A DNA stretch of 64,000 nt from Sulfurimicrobium lacus (GTDB taxonomy: Bacteria > Pseudomonadota > Gammaproteobacteria > Burkholderiales > Sulfuricellaceae), in assembly GCF_011764585.1 (NCBI RefSeq), contig NZ_AP022853.1, forward strand, positions 913,501 through 977,500, in the 5' to 3' direction. A model generated the notes under the pieces. The model saw only the letters and a program-made list of their open reading frames with translations. It was not told the DNA's origin and searched no databases. The position numbers and the translations under genes are program-made. Shown piece after piece: positions 48,103-57,774 of the stretch (within the stretch, counting starts at the first letter, position 1; each line of letters begins with the position of its first letter).

Positions 48103-49545
48103 TTACTTCTTCCAGGGTGCCTTGGTCAAACCCCACACCGGGCTGCTGATGGCCATGTCCATATCGCGGGCGAAGATGGCGAAGCCGTCGTAACCGTGGT
48201 ACGGGCCGGAGTAGTCCCAGGAGTGCATCTGGCGGAAGGGCAGGCCCATTTTCTGGAACACGTACTTTTCCTTGATGCCGGAACCCACCAGGTCGGGCTT
48301 GACCGCCTCGACGAACTTCTCCAGCTCGAACTCGGTGACGTCGTCGTAAATCAGCGTGCCGTCCTTTACGTAATGGGTGGTGCGCTGGTAGTCGTCGCCG
48401 TGGCCGAACTCGTAGCCGGTACCGGCGATTTCCATGCCCAGGTCTTCATAGGCGCCCACCACGTGGCGCGGACGCAGGCCGCCGACGTAGAGCATCACGG
48501 TCTTGCCTTCCAGGCGCGGCTTGAACTTGGCGATCACCGAGTCCACCAGCGGCTGGTACTTGGCGATCACGCGCTCGGCGTTTTCCTTGATGGTGTCGTC
48601 GAACAGCGCGGCGATGGCGCGCAGCGACTCGGCGATCTTGGTCGGGCCGAAGAAGTTGTACTCGTGCCAGGGAATGCCGAACTTCTCTTCCATGTGGCGG
48701 CAGACGTAGTTCATGGAACGGTAGCAGTGGATCAGGTTGAGCTTGGCCTTCGGCGTGGCTTCCATTTCCTTCAGCGTGCCGTCGCCGGACCACTGGGCGA
48801 TCACGCGCAGGCCCATCTCTTCCAGCAGGATGCGCGAGGACCAGGCGTCGCCGCCGATGTTGTAGTCGCCGATGATGGCCACGTCGTAAGGGGTGCTCAC
48901 GAATTCGCTGGCCTTGCCGTCCGCCTTGTCCAGCACGAAGTCACGCACCGCGTCGTTGGCGATGTGGTGGCCGAGCGACTGGGAAACGCCGCGGAATCCT
49001 TCGCAGCGCACCGGCACGATGGTCTTGTCGATCTGCTTGGCTTTCTTCTTCGACACCGCTTCGATGTCGTCGCCGATCAGGCCGATCGGGCATTCGGATT
49101 GCACCGAAATACCGTTGTTGAGGGGGAACAGCTCTTCGATTTCATCCATCACCTTGTCCAGCTTCTTGTCGCCGCCGAACACGATGTCCTTTTCCTGGAA
49201 ATCGGAAGTGAATTGCATGGTGCCGAAGGCGTTGACGCCGGTGACACCGATGAAGTAGTTACGGCGCGATGCCCAGGAGTACTGGCCGCATCCAACCGGG
49301 CCGTGGCTGATGTGCACCATGTCCTTGATCGGGCCCCACACCACGCCCTTGGAACCGGCGTAGGCGCAACCGCGCACGGTCATCACGCCGGGCAGGGACT
49401 TGATGTTGGATTTCACGCCGCAGTCAGGCTTGCCTTCCTCGTACACGTTGAGGTGCTTGGCGCGTTTCTTGGCGGATTTTTCCGGATATGCAGCGAGCAC
49501 CTCCTGGATCAACTCCTGGTTCCGGGTTTTGACGTCTGTACTCAT
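48103..49545 (-). CDS. nifD: Nitrogenase MoFe protein alpha chain
   Basis: 480-aa protein. P-cluster ligands C60, C86 and C152 and cofactor ligands C274 (IHCYRSMNY) and H441 ([17 protein letters not shown]) are all present, so it is the Mo type, not VnfD/AnfD. The [14 protein letters not shown] segment is typical. ATG 49545 has AAGGAA upstream. Second gene of nifHDK, with a 98-base palindrome-bearing spacer after nifH. Confidence 0.98.
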   Translation of the reverse strand: MSTDVKTRNQELIQEVLAAYPEKSAKKRAKHLNVYEEGKPDCGVKSNIKSLPGVMTVRGCAYAGSKGVVWGPIKDMVHISHGPVGCGQYSWASRRNYFIGVTGVNAFGTMQFTSDFQEKDIVFGGDKKLDKVMDEIEELFPLNNGISVQSECPIGLIGDDIEAVSKKKAKQIDKTIVPVRCEGFRGVSQSLGHHIANDAVRDFVLDKADGKASEFVSTPYDVAIIGDYNIGGDAWSSRILLEEMGLRVIAQWSGDGTLKEMEATPKAKLNLIHCYRSMNYVCRHMEEKFGIPWHEYNFFGPTKIAESLRAIAALFDDTIKENAERVIAKYQPLVDSVIAKFKPRLEGKTVMLYVGGLRPRHVVGAYEDLGMEIAGTGYEFGHGDDYQRTTHYVKDGTLIYDDVTEFELEKFVEAVKPDLVGSGIKEKYVFQKMGLPFRQMHSWDYSGPYHGYDGFAIFARDMDMAISSPVWGLTKAPWKK

Positions 49546-49560
49546 TTTAAATTCCTTTTC

Positions 49561-49639
49561 GTGAGGAGTTAGGGGTGAGGAGTGAGGAGGAGAAACGGAG
49601 AGAGGTTTGACTCCTCACTCCTGTCTCCTCACCCCTCAC
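49561..49639. repeat. GTGAGGAG / CTCCTCAC long imperfect palindrome
   Basis: Left arm 49561-49589 (GTGAGGAGTTAGGGGTGAGG...) and right arm 49611-49639 (CTCCTCACTCCTGTCTCCTC...) fill the nifH-nifD spacer. A strong hairpin here would let nifH mRNA outnumber nifDK mRNA, as is usual in diazotrophs. Confidence 0.85.
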
Positions 49640-49643
49640 GGCC

Positions 49644-50630
<987 letters not shown>

Positions 50631-50676
50631 TTATCGCCCTGCAGAGAGGCCCGTTCTTTGGCCGCACCCAGCCTAT

Positions 50677-50692
50677 TGCAAAGGCTGTGCCA
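50677..50692 (-). promoter_or_regulatory. Sigma-54 promoter of nifHDK
   Basis: On the minus strand TGGCACAGCCTTTGCA matches TGGCACG-N4-TTGCA with one change (A for the last G of the -24 block). It faces nifH. Confidence 0.92.
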
Positions 50693-50761
50693 GCCCCGTA
50701 ACAGATGCGCAACATGCTGTTTATAAAAGACAAGATGTGTAACCGGCGGGTTTGTTGCGAA

Positions 50762-50777
50762 TGTCGCAAACGCGACA
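50762..50777 (-). promoter_or_regulatory. NifA upstream activator site for nifH
   Basis: Perfect TGT-N10-ACA (TGTCGCAAACGCGACA on the plus strand), 70 bases upstream of the -24 box. It lies 115 bases before the draT start, so NifA bound here could in principle also affect draT. Confidence 0.9.
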
Positions 50778-50891
50778 AACAAGAGGCCAATGTCTGGAAT
50801 GACGCAATCGGCGTGCCCGGCGCCATGTCGCGCAAAAGGGGGGCGAAACGCCGCAATGAAGGGGTTCGGTGCCCCTGCTGGCGGAGTGGGA

Positions 50892-51728
50892 ATGGAACTT
50901 GCTAAACGGTTATATATGGAAAGCAAAGCCGACAGCTTCAACGGACACAGCACCAACCTGGTGGGCATCCCGACCGGCCTGCTGGCCAGCACGGCGTTCA
51001 ACGACTTTCCGCTGCCGCTGCACATCAACGGCGTGCGCGAAATGAACAAGGCCCTGTTCGAAATGCTGGCTTCCTCCGGCTCGGCGGAAGAGGCCTCGGA
51101 GGCCTTCCAGAACTACATGGGCGCACTGTTCGGGCTGGACAGCGAGCAGCGCCTGAAACAGGCCGACGGCCGGCGCTTCCGCAGCAGCTACCTGCGCCTG
51201 CTGCAGGACTGGGGGTTCGATTCCAGCAGCCCTGCCGGAGCGGTGCTGAAAGGCTGGGTGGAGAGCCGCTTCGGGCTTTTTCCGACCTTTCACAAGGCGC
51301 TGCTGGAGCGCTTCCCTTCGCCGGGCTGGATCGGCTACGTGGAAGAAAAGATGTCGAGCCGCTTCCACAACAACAGCATCAACCTGCAGCTCGACCTGCT
51401 GTACGAATACTCGCAGTGGTCGCTGGCGCGCTACTTCGCGCCGGGGAAGAAGCACCTCACGCTGTACCGCGGGGTGAACGATTTCAAGGAACACCCGGTG
51501 CGCGAACGGCTGGGCAGGAACAGCGCGATCGTCCGCCAGAACAACCTGGTGTCGTTCACCTCGGACCGCCTGCGCGCCGACGAATTCGGCGGCTGCATTC
51601 TGGAAGCCCAGGTGCCGGCAGTGAAAGTTTTGTTTTTCAACGACCTGATTTCAGGCACCACCCTCAAGGGGGAAGGAGAGTACCTGGTGATCGGTGGCGA
51701 TTACAAAGTGCAATACAGCTATTTTTAA
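50892..51728 (+). CDS. draT: NAD+-dinitrogen-reductase ADP-ribosyltransferase
   Basis: 278-aa protein. SFNGHSTNLVGIPTGLLAST, AFNDFPLPLHINGVREMNKA and HLTLYRGVNDFKEHPVRERL, plus VRQNNLVSFTSDRLRADEFG, fit DraT. It transfers ADP-ribose from NAD+ to R103 of NifH when ammonium rises or energy falls, stopping nitrogenase. ATG 50892 has GGAG 5 bases upstream; ATG 50790 is a longer option. It diverges from nifH and lies ahead of an unknown gene and draG. Confidence 0.93.
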   Translation: MELAKRLYMESKADSFNGHSTNLVGIPTGLLASTAFNDFPLPLHINGVREMNKALFEMLASSGSAEEASEAFQNYMGALFGLDSEQRLKQADGRRFRSSYLRLLQDWGFDSSSPAGAVLKGWVESRFGLFPTFHKALLERFPSPGWIGYVEEKMSSRFHNNSINLQLDLLYEYSQWSLARYFAPGKKHLTLYRGVNDFKEHPVRERLGRNSAIVRQNNLVSFTSDRLRADEFGGCILEAQVPAVKVLFFNDLISGTTLKGEGEYLVIGGDYKVQYSYF

Positions 51729-51740
51729 CTATGAAATTCA

Positions 51741-51823
51741 AGCCACAGAGAACACAGAGGGCACAGAGATGAAGGAGGTTCTCATCAGCCGTCTTCTCCG
51801 TGAACTCTGTGTTCTCTGTGGCT
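51741..51823. repeat. AGCCACAGAGAACACAGAGG / CTCTGTGTTCTCTGTGGCT palindrome
   Basis: Arms 51741-51760 and 51805-51823 flank a 44-base middle, in the draT spacer. It can fold into a hairpin followed by a T run at 51829-51835, so it may end a part of the draT transcripts. Confidence 0.85.
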
Positions 51824-51859
51824 ACAGATTTTTTTAAATCAACCCAAAGGAGCAATACC

Positions 51860-52438
51860 ATGTCTGACTTTCTAACTTCCCCGCTCGGCAAACTGGACGG
51901 CGACGAGCGTCTCGTCTCCCCGGTATTCAAGGGCCCCACCGCCAAAGGCTTCGGCTTCCGTGGCGAAATCGCGCTCAAGCTGGCCACCAGCATCGCCGGG
52001 GAAAAGCGTCCGCCGGACATCAAGACCGACCAGGTGTTCATAATTTCAAACGACGAAAAGATCACCTTCTACGCCAGCTTCGTGGATTCGCTGGCGCACC
52101 TGGAACTGATCTCGGAAGTGGTGGGGCCTTACTTCACCCCGGAAGGCAAATATTTCATCTTCGCCGGCAACGTGGACCTGCTCAAGAAATACACCATCGT
52201 CCTGAACGGCATCACCTACTACGTGCTGCCGCTGGACGAGGGCACCGTCTACAACGAAATGCTCGACCTGATGTACATCGAAAAGGGCGACCTCAAGAAA
52301 ATGGACATGGGCGGCAAGCTGGAAGCCATGGCCGTCGCATCCGCCACCAAGTTCGGCAACAAGTTCCCGGAAGTCTCCTACGCGCAGGCGCTGCAGGAAA
52401 TGGGGCCGGTCAAGGTGTATGAGAACCGGCCGGTGTAA
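51860..52438 (+). CDS. Unrecognised protein between draT and draG
   Basis: 192-aa soluble protein starting MSDFLTSPLGKLDGDERLVS, with FKGPTAKGFGFRGEIALKLA, QVFIISNDEKITFYASFVDS, HLELISEVVGPYFTPEGKYF, NGITYYVLPLDEGTVYNEML. It is mixed alpha/beta, with no Cys, no membrane helix and no motif I can name. A very good ribosome site (AAAGGAG) precedes ATG 51860. Codon use is like the neighbours. Its place between draT and draG suggests a part in nitrogenase switch-off, but that is inference. Confidence 0.8.
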   Translation: MSDFLTSPLGKLDGDERLVSPVFKGPTAKGFGFRGEIALKLATSIAGEKRPPDIKTDQVFIISNDEKITFYASFVDSLAHLELISEVVGPYFTPEGKYFIFAGNVDLLKKYTIVLNGITYYVLPLDEGTVYNEMLDLMYIEKGDLKKMDMGGKLEAMAVASATKFGNKFPEVSYAQALQEMGPVKVYENRPV

Positions 52439-52441
52439 ACA

Positions 52442-52516
52442 GTAAGCGGTGAGCAGTGAACAGTTAGCGGAAATGGTTCACCACTCACTGCTCCCTGTTC
52501 ACTATTCACGGCTTAC
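52442..52516. repeat. GTAAGCGGTGAGCAGTGAAC / GTTCACTATTCACGGCTTAC palindrome
   Basis: Arms 52442-52463 and 52495-52516 fill the gap between the unknown gene and draG; the right arm ends 2 bases before the draG start. An RNA hairpin here would touch the draG ribosome site, and no other clear ribosome site precedes draG. Confidence 0.85.
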
Positions 52517-52518
52517 CC

Positions 52519-53415
52519 ATGAACAACTTGCACAACAGGGCGCTAGGTGCCTACCTCGGGCTCGCCTGCGGCGACGCCCTGGGCGCGACGGTGGAGTTTC
52601 TCACGGTCAACGAGATCAAGGCCCAGTACGGGACGCACAAGGACATCTGCGGCGGCGGCTGGCTGCGCCTCAAAGCCGGACAGGTGACCGACGACACGGA
52701 AATGTCCCTGCACCTCGGCCAGGCGATCATCGGCGCCAAAGGCTGGGACCTCGCCGCCATCGCGGACGCTTTCGCGGTGTGGCTCAGATCGAAACCGGTG
52801 GACGTGGGCGCCACCTGCCGGCGCGGCATCCAGCGCTATATCCTGCAAGGCCTCCTCGAGGGGCCGCCATCCGACTCTGACGGCGGCAACGGCGCGGCCA
52901 TGCGCAACCTGCCGGTGGCGCTGTTCGCGCTGGGCGATGCGGCGTTGTTCGAGCGCTATACCCTGCAGCAGTCGCACATCACCCACCACCACGCGCTGGC
53001 CGATGCGGGCACGCTGGCCCTCGGGCGCATGACCCAGTTGCTGCTGCTCGGCGGCCGGGTGAAGGACTGCCGCGATATCGCACGGGAACTGGTCGAAACG
53101 CACCGCCAGTTCAAGTTCGACCCTTACCCCGGCCGTGCCTCCGGCTACATCGTGGACACGGTGCAGACCGTGCTGCACCACTTCTTCTATACCGATTCCT
53201 TCGAAAGCTGCGTGGTGGAAACCGTCAACCGCGGCGAGGATGCCGACACCACCGGCGCGCTGGCCGGCATGCTGGCCGGCGCCCTGTATGGCGCCGACGC
53301 CATCCCCAAACGCTGGCTGGACAAGCTCGACTACCACGTGGTGAAGGAAATCGAACGACAGGTAGCGGGGTTGCTGCAAATGGCTCCCCTCGCATGGGAC
53401 CCATGTGGAACCTAG
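52519..53415 (+). CDS. draG: ADP-ribosyl-[dinitrogen reductase] hydrolase
   Basis: 298-aa ADP-ribosylglycohydrolase. Metal-binding motifs are QVTDDTEMSLHLG (about 55-67) and GEDADTTGALAGMLAGALYG (about 237-256), with RALGAYLGLACGDALGATVE at the start. It removes ADP-ribose from NifH and restores nitrogenase activity. Length matches the family. It is third in the draT-unknown-draG set. Confidence 0.95.
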   Translation: MNNLHNRALGAYLGLACGDALGATVEFLTVNEIKAQYGTHKDICGGGWLRLKAGQVTDDTEMSLHLGQAIIGAKGWDLAAIADAFAVWLRSKPVDVGATCRRGIQRYILQGLLEGPPSDSDGGNGAAMRNLPVALFALGDAALFERYTLQQSHITHHHALADAGTLALGRMTQLLLLGGRVKDCRDIARELVETHRQFKFDPYPGRASGYIVDTVQTVLHHFFYTDSFESCVVETVNRGEDADTTGALAGMLAGALYGADAIPKRWLDKLDYHVVKEIERQVAGLLQMAPLAWDPCGT

Positions 53416-53422
53416 GTATGCA

Positions 53423-53561
53423 CTGATTTATTCCCTCCCCTTCAAGGGGAGGGCTAGGGTGGGGATGGGGCAGGATTGTAAGTCGTTGATCGGCATCCCC
53501 CCATCCCCCTCCCAACCTCCCCCTTGAAGGGGTAGGGGCTGGGTTCAGATGAATAAATCAG
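53423..53561. mobile_element. 139-bp MITE-like doublet of the C-rich/G-rich repeat
   Basis: Perfect 11-bp ends CTGATTTATTC (53423-53433) and GAATAAATCAG (53551-53561) enclose two inverted copies of the CCCTCCCC-TTCAA-GGGGAGGG repeat (about 53432-53470 and 53500-53548). There is no coding capacity. It looks like a short inverted-repeat element or REP doublet inserted between draG and the hemerythrin gene. Confidence 0.7.
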
Positions 53562-53605
53562 CGCTTCCTTAGTTTTCGCCAAATCGACAGGAGATGGATC
53601 GCACC

Positions 53606-54004
53606 ATGAAAATCGAATTTGCCTGGAAAGATGAAACCCATCTTCTTCACCTTCCGGAAATGGACGCCACTCACCGGGAATTCGTGGATCTTCTGCTGCG
53701 CGCACAACGCGCGCCGGATGGAGAACTGGCACAGTGTCTCGATTCCCTGCTCGACCACACCCGTGCGCATTTCAAGCACGAGTCCGGCATGATGAGCGCG
53801 TGCGGGCTTTCGTCGCGCGCCGAACACGAGGCAGAGCACCAACGCATCCTGGGCGAGTTGGGCAGGATGCGCGCGCGTGCCGAAGGCAGCCGCACCGCCT
53901 TTGTCCGCGCCTACCTGGTCGAGGCCGTGCCGGACTGGTTCCGTACCCATCTCGCTACGATGGATTCCGATCTGGCAGCGAAATATCGGCAGGCATTTCC
54001 ATAG
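53606..54004 (+). CDS. Bacteriohemerythrin
   Basis: 132-aa protein with the di-iron ligand pattern: H in MDATHREFVDLL, HTRAHFKHE, EHEAEHQRI and a final H/D set in WFRTHLATMDSDLA. Four helices are expected. It binds O2 in the cytoplasm and might lower free oxygen near nitrogenase. AGGAG ends 12 bases before ATG 53606; ATG 53594 is too close to that site. Confidence 0.9.
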   Translation: MKIEFAWKDETHLLHLPEMDATHREFVDLLLRAQRAPDGELAQCLDSLLDHTRAHFKHESGMMSACGLSSRAEHEAEHQRILGELGRMRARAEGSRTAFVRAYLVEAVPDWFRTHLATMDSDLAAKYRQAFP

Positions 54005-54110
54005 GCGAGCAATCACTTCAACTCCAAACGGCAGGCGGTCGCACCGCAAAACATGACGTGGCAGGATTTGGTGCATAATTTGTTGCATTTCTGCCAGCGG
54101 ACTGCCGACC

Positions 54111-54590
54111 ATGGAACGCTTCACCATCTCTCTCGACGACGAACTCGCCCGGGAATTCGACAAGCTGATCGCCGCGCGCGGCTACAGCAACCGCTCCGAG
54201 GCCGTGCGCGACCTGCTGCGCGGCCAGCTCGAGCAAGAGCGCCAGGCCCGCGACGACGCGCCGCATTGCGTGGCCAACCTGTCCTATGTCTACAACCACC
54301 ACGAGCGCGAACTGGCGGAGCGCCTGACCGGCATGCAGCACGACCACCACGACCTGACCGTGGCCAGCATGCACGCCCACCTCGACCACGACAACTGCAT
54401 CGAAAGCGTGATTCTCAAGGGGCCGAGCGCATCCGTGCGCGCCTTCGCCGATGCCCTGATGGCCGAGCGCGGCGTGCGTCACGGGCGGCTCAACCTGATT
54501 TCGGGGGATGTCGACCAAGGGCGCCACAGCCACGGCAGCGCGCCGGGCGCCAAGGCGAAACCGCACATGCATTTCAGGCCGAAGACTTGA
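54111..54590 (+). CDS. nikR: Nickel-responsive regulator NikR
   Basis: 159-aa ribbon-helix-helix repressor. RHH domain: MERFTISLDDELAREFDKLI and YSNRSEAVRDLLR. The nickel ligands line up with E. coli NikR (H76, H87, H89, C95) as H77, H88, H90 and C96, with QHDHHD and MHAHLDHDNC intact. A His-rich tail (RHSHGSAPGAKAKPHMHF) is extra. It should repress the nickel-uptake operon at 57620-54601, which has a NikR-like operator. Confidence 0.96.
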   Translation: MERFTISLDDELAREFDKLIAARGYSNRSEAVRDLLRGQLEQERQARDDAPHCVANLSYVYNHHERELAERLTGMQHDHHDLTVASMHAHLDHDNCIESVILKGPSASVRAFADALMAERGVRHGRLNLISGDVDQGRHSHGSAPGAKAKPHMHFRPKT

Positions 54591-54600
54591 ACGATCCGGG

Positions 54601-56718
54601 CTAGAACCCTATCCGCAGCGATAGCCGAGCGGTGCGCGGTTCGGAAGGATGGGTATGGATGTCGTCCACCGGAGCAGCCTCGCCCGCCAGGCGCGAGGCG
54701 TAGTAGTAGTCGATGTCGCTCACCTTGCTGTTGAACAGGTTGAGGACATCCAGCGTCAGTTTCATCTTCTTGCTGAGCTGGTAGCCGGCGCGCAGATTCA
54801 CCAGCGTGGACGATTTCGAGCGCACGCTGTTGTCCTCGATCAGCGGGCGCGGTCCGAAGTAACGCAGGCGCAGCCCGCCCGACCACGCCGAAGCGCCTTG
54901 GGCCGAAACGCCCACCGAGAGCGTCTTCTCTATCGCACCGGGGATGTGGTCGCCGCCGACCAGTGTCGGGTCGATGTGGCTGTAGCGGGCACGCGAGACC
55001 GCGAGGTCTGCGTCAACCGTGAGCCATGGCAGGGGGGTCCAGTAGTTGGCCCATTCGACGCCGCTGCGCCGGCTGGGGAAGCCGGGTTCGGTGGTGCCGG
55101 CGTCGCCGACGAACACCAGCTCGGAGACCAGGTCCAGGCGCCACAGCGAGAGCGAGCTTTGCAGGTGCGGCAGAAGCGCGCTGCGCACGCCGATTTCAGC
55201 ACCCTTGGCGCGCACCAGCGGTGTTACCGGCTGCACGGCAACGGCGGGATCGGCGGGGTCGACGTGCATGGTGGTGCCGCGCGCATCGTTGCTGTGGAAG
55301 CCGTAGCCGAAGTTGAGGTAATACTCCGTCTTGTTCCAGGGGCCGAAAATCAGGGACAGCTTGGGGCTGAAGATGTGGTCGCTCAGTTCGCCGGAATTCG
55401 CCGCGTTGCTGCTGTCCACCTTGAAGCGGTAGAAGTCGCCGCGCAGGCCGGCGACGCTGCGGAATCTGTCGTTCCAGGTCGTGGTGTTCTGGGCGTAGAG
55501 CGCAAAGCTGCCCTGTTTGACACGGTCCTCACGCACCACCGCTGGCCAGGTAATGCCGTTGTAGTCGGTCTTGTCCACGCGCTGCTGGCCGACGCTGCGG
55601 TACAGGCCGACCGGGGAAATGTCGTCGAAGCGGCCCTGCACGCCGAAGGTGTTCTCCATGTCGCGTCCGCTCCACTTGCCATACCAGGTATGGCTGGCAT
55701 CGAAGCCGACGATGTCGCGGCTTTCGCTCTGCTCGAACTGGTCGCCGACGGGGGCGGGAAAGTTCAGGTTGAATTCGAAATTGGAGAACAGGCTGAGCGA
55801 GGAATGGATGAAATAGGCCGATGCCTTGGTCAGGCTGTCGGCCCCGCTTTTCGCCCAGTCGCCGGACAGGCTGTAGCGCCGGGCCTTGCCGCCGTCGGAG
55901 GGGTCGAGCGAGCCGAAGCGCGAGATCAGGCCGGCATCGATGGCGCGTTGCGGCACCTGGTCGGTGGAACGCCAGTCGGCGTCGTAGGCCATGGCGGTGA
56001 CGGAAAAGCCATCGCGCTCGCCGCCCTGGCTGTAGCGCAACACGCCGTTGAGCTTGCGGAAGCCTTCCGGCACCTCCCACGGGCCGTCGTTGTGCGACCA
56101 CTCGAAGGCGTATAGCAGGTTGCCGTCGCCCGCTTTGGGCGAGCCGGCCAGCAGGGTGCGGCGGTAGCCGTTCTGGCCCACGCTGATGTCGGCGAAATCC
56201 TGCGACAGCTGGCGGAAATAGTCGATGTGGGCGGCACCGGCCGCGGAGAAGTCGCCCTCGTCGGCGTAATAGGTGCCCTTCTTGTACTGCATGCGTTCGA
56301 CCAGCTCCGGGATGAGGAAATTCAGGTCGGCATAGCCCTGGCCGTGGGCGTTGGTCGGCAAGTTGACCGGCATGCCGTTGACGCTGGTGAAGAAGTCGGT
56401 GCCGTGGTCGAGGTTGAAGCCGCGCAGGTAGTACTGGTTGGCCTTGCCGTCGCCGCTGTGCTGGGAAATGATGACGCCCGGCACCACCTCCAGCACCTCG
56501 CCGGGGCGCAGCAGGGGGCGGGTTTCCAGCTGTTTCGCGCTGACGGTGCCCTCGTTGGCGCTGGCGGCCGTGCCGATCAGGTCCTGGGTGCTGGCGCTGA
56601 CCACGACCTCGTCCAGGGTGGGGATGCCGCCGGCGCTGGCGGTCAACGATGACGAGAAGAGCAGCCATGCTAGCGGGTGCAGTCGGACCGAAGGTAAGAC
56701 GATATTATTATTCTTCAT
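54601..56718 (-). CDS. TonB-dependent receptor (probable nickel uptake)
   Basis: 705-aa outer-membrane receptor with a signal peptide (cleaving after LTASA), TonB-box-like LDEVVVSAST, plug domain (LRPGEVLEVVPGVIISQHSG, YYLRGFNLDHGTDFFTSVNG) and a 22-strand barrel ending TARLSLRIGF. ATG 56718 has GGGAGAAG upstream. It lies behind the NicO/NiCoT gene and next to nikR, so nickel or a nickel complex is the likely substrate. That is inference from context. Confidence 0.92.
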   Translation of the reverse strand: MKNNNIVLPSVRLHPLAWLLFSSSLTASAGGIPTLDEVVVSASTQDLIGTAASANEGTVSAKQLETRPLLRPGEVLEVVPGVIISQHSGDGKANQYYLRGFNLDHGTDFFTSVNGMPVNLPTNAHGQGYADLNFLIPELVERMQYKKGTYYADEGDFSAAGAAHIDYFRQLSQDFADISVGQNGYRRTLLAGSPKAGDGNLLYAFEWSHNDGPWEVPEGFRKLNGVLRYSQGGERDGFSVTAMAYDADWRSTDQVPQRAIDAGLISRFGSLDPSDGGKARRYSLSGDWAKSGADSLTKASAYFIHSSLSLFSNFEFNLNFPAPVGDQFEQSESRDIVGFDASHTWYGKWSGRDMENTFGVQGRFDDISPVGLYRSVGQQRVDKTDYNGITWPAVVREDRVKQGSFALYAQNTTTWNDRFRSVAGLRGDFYRFKVDSSNAANSGELSDHIFSPKLSLIFGPWNKTEYYLNFGYGFHSNDARGTTMHVDPADPAVAVQPVTPLVRAKGAEIGVRSALLPHLQSSLSLWRLDLVSELVFVGDAGTTEPGFPSRRSGVEWANYWTPLPWLTVDADLAVSRARYSHIDPTLVGGDHIPGAIEKTLSVGVSAQGASAWSGGLRLRYFGPRPLIEDNSVRSKSSTLVNLRAGYQLSKKMKLTLDVLNLFNSKVSDIDYYYASRLAGEAAPVDDIHTHPSEPRTARLSLRIGF

Positions 56719-56792
56719 AACTTCTCCCAAAAAAATGGCGCTGAAATAGCGCATCTATAATTTGAAATGAATTTGCGATCTGTCCGTGCGCT

Positions 56793-57620
56793 TCAGTCTC
56801 CGCTGCTGACTGTGGCCGGGGAGACAGTCCGCGTGAGCCAGAGCGCAAGCAGGAAGCTGCCGGCGACCAGCGCGACCACGGCCCCGCCGAAGAACATTTC
56901 CTTGCCTTCGCTCCAGGCCGCGATCGACGGCAGGGCCAGTTTGACCACGCCGAAGGCGGCGACCAGCAGGCTGACGCCGGCGACGACCAGGCTCATCACG
57001 CGCGAGGCGATCAGGGCGAGCTGGTCGGCGCGGCAGATCAGGCGCGAAATCCACAGGCCGTTGACGCCATCGGTGACCAGCATCCCCAGCATGAACAGCA
57101 GCCCGAGCATCAGCGCGTCGCGCCAGCCGCCGAATTGGGTGGCGGTGACGGCGAACAGCGCGGTCTGGCTGATGGTGTCGAAGGACAGCGCGAACAGCGC
57201 GCCCACCAGCGCCACCAGGCCGGGGCTCGCCGCCGTCGTCAGACGGCCGAGGAAGCGGCCTTTCAGTCCCACGGGGCGCACCACCTGCGCCGGGTCGGTG
57301 CGCAGCACGGCATGAATGTTGATCAGCCCGAGGGTGGCGAGGAAGGCGATGGAGACCCAGGCGCCGAACAGCTCTAGCCATTCCGGCGTCTGCCAGCGCC
57401 GCGCGAAGGCGCTCACGGCCAGCGCGATGGCCACCACCACCGCACCGTGACCGAGCGAAAACAGGGCGCCGCAGAAGCGCGCGAGGCGTGGGTTGGCGCG
57501 GGAATTGAAGCGGGTAAGGCCGTCGATGGTGGCGAGGTGGTCGGCGTCGAAGCCGTGCTTGAGCCCGAGAATGAAGACCAGCAGGCTGAGCGCAAACAAG
57601 TCGTTGGGCAGTGCTTCCAT
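56793..57620 (-). CDS. NicO/NiCoT-type nickel/cobalt transporter
   Basis: 275-aa membrane protein with about eight helices. The metal signature H-x4-D-H is in LGLKHGFDADHLATIDG (residues ~22-38); further pieces are LGHGAVVVAIALAVSAFARR and LFALSFDTISQTALFAVTA. ATG 57620 has GGGAGAAC upstream. It is first in an operon with the TonB receptor, behind a NikR-like operator. It imports Ni2+ (or Co2+) across the inner membrane. Confidence 0.9.
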   Translation of the reverse strand: MEALPNDLFALSLLVFILGLKHGFDADHLATIDGLTRFNSRANPRLARFCGALFSLGHGAVVVAIALAVSAFARRWQTPEWLELFGAWVSIAFLATLGLINIHAVLRTDPAQVVRPVGLKGRFLGRLTTAASPGLVALVGALFALSFDTISQTALFAVTATQFGGWRDALMLGLLFMLGMLVTDGVNGLWISRLICRADQLALIASRVMSLVVAGVSLLVAAFGVVKLALPSIAAWSEGKEMFFGGAVVALVAGSFLLALWLTRTVSPATVSSGD

Positions 57621-57643
57621 GAAGGTTCTCCCGGATGCGACAG

Positions 57644-57670
57644 GTATGAAGAAACTTGAAAACATCATAC
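57644..57670 (-). promoter_or_regulatory. NikR-like operator
   Basis: Half-sites GTATGA (57644-57649) and TCATAC (57665-57670) equal those of the E. coli nik operator, but are 15 rather than 16 bases apart. The site lies 24-50 bases upstream of the nickel transporter start, right for blocking the promoter. Confidence 0.85.
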
Positions 57671-57774
57671 ATCTCGCAGCCGCGCCTGTGTGCACTTATT
57701 ACACGCTGAATGAGATCCGGTGACGGGCGTAAAAATTGCTTGAAGCGGTGCCAGTCAACATATGGTAACTGGTC

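Noticed and set aside
50718-50732. Second NifA site TGT...ACA before nifH
   Set aside because: The gap is 9 bases, not 10, and it lies closer to the promoter; the perfect site is at 50762-50777.
50790-50891. DraT start at 50790
   Set aside because: It would add 34 residues (MSGMTQSACPAPCRAKGG...) unlike DraT, while GGAG stands right before 50892; kept only as an alternative.
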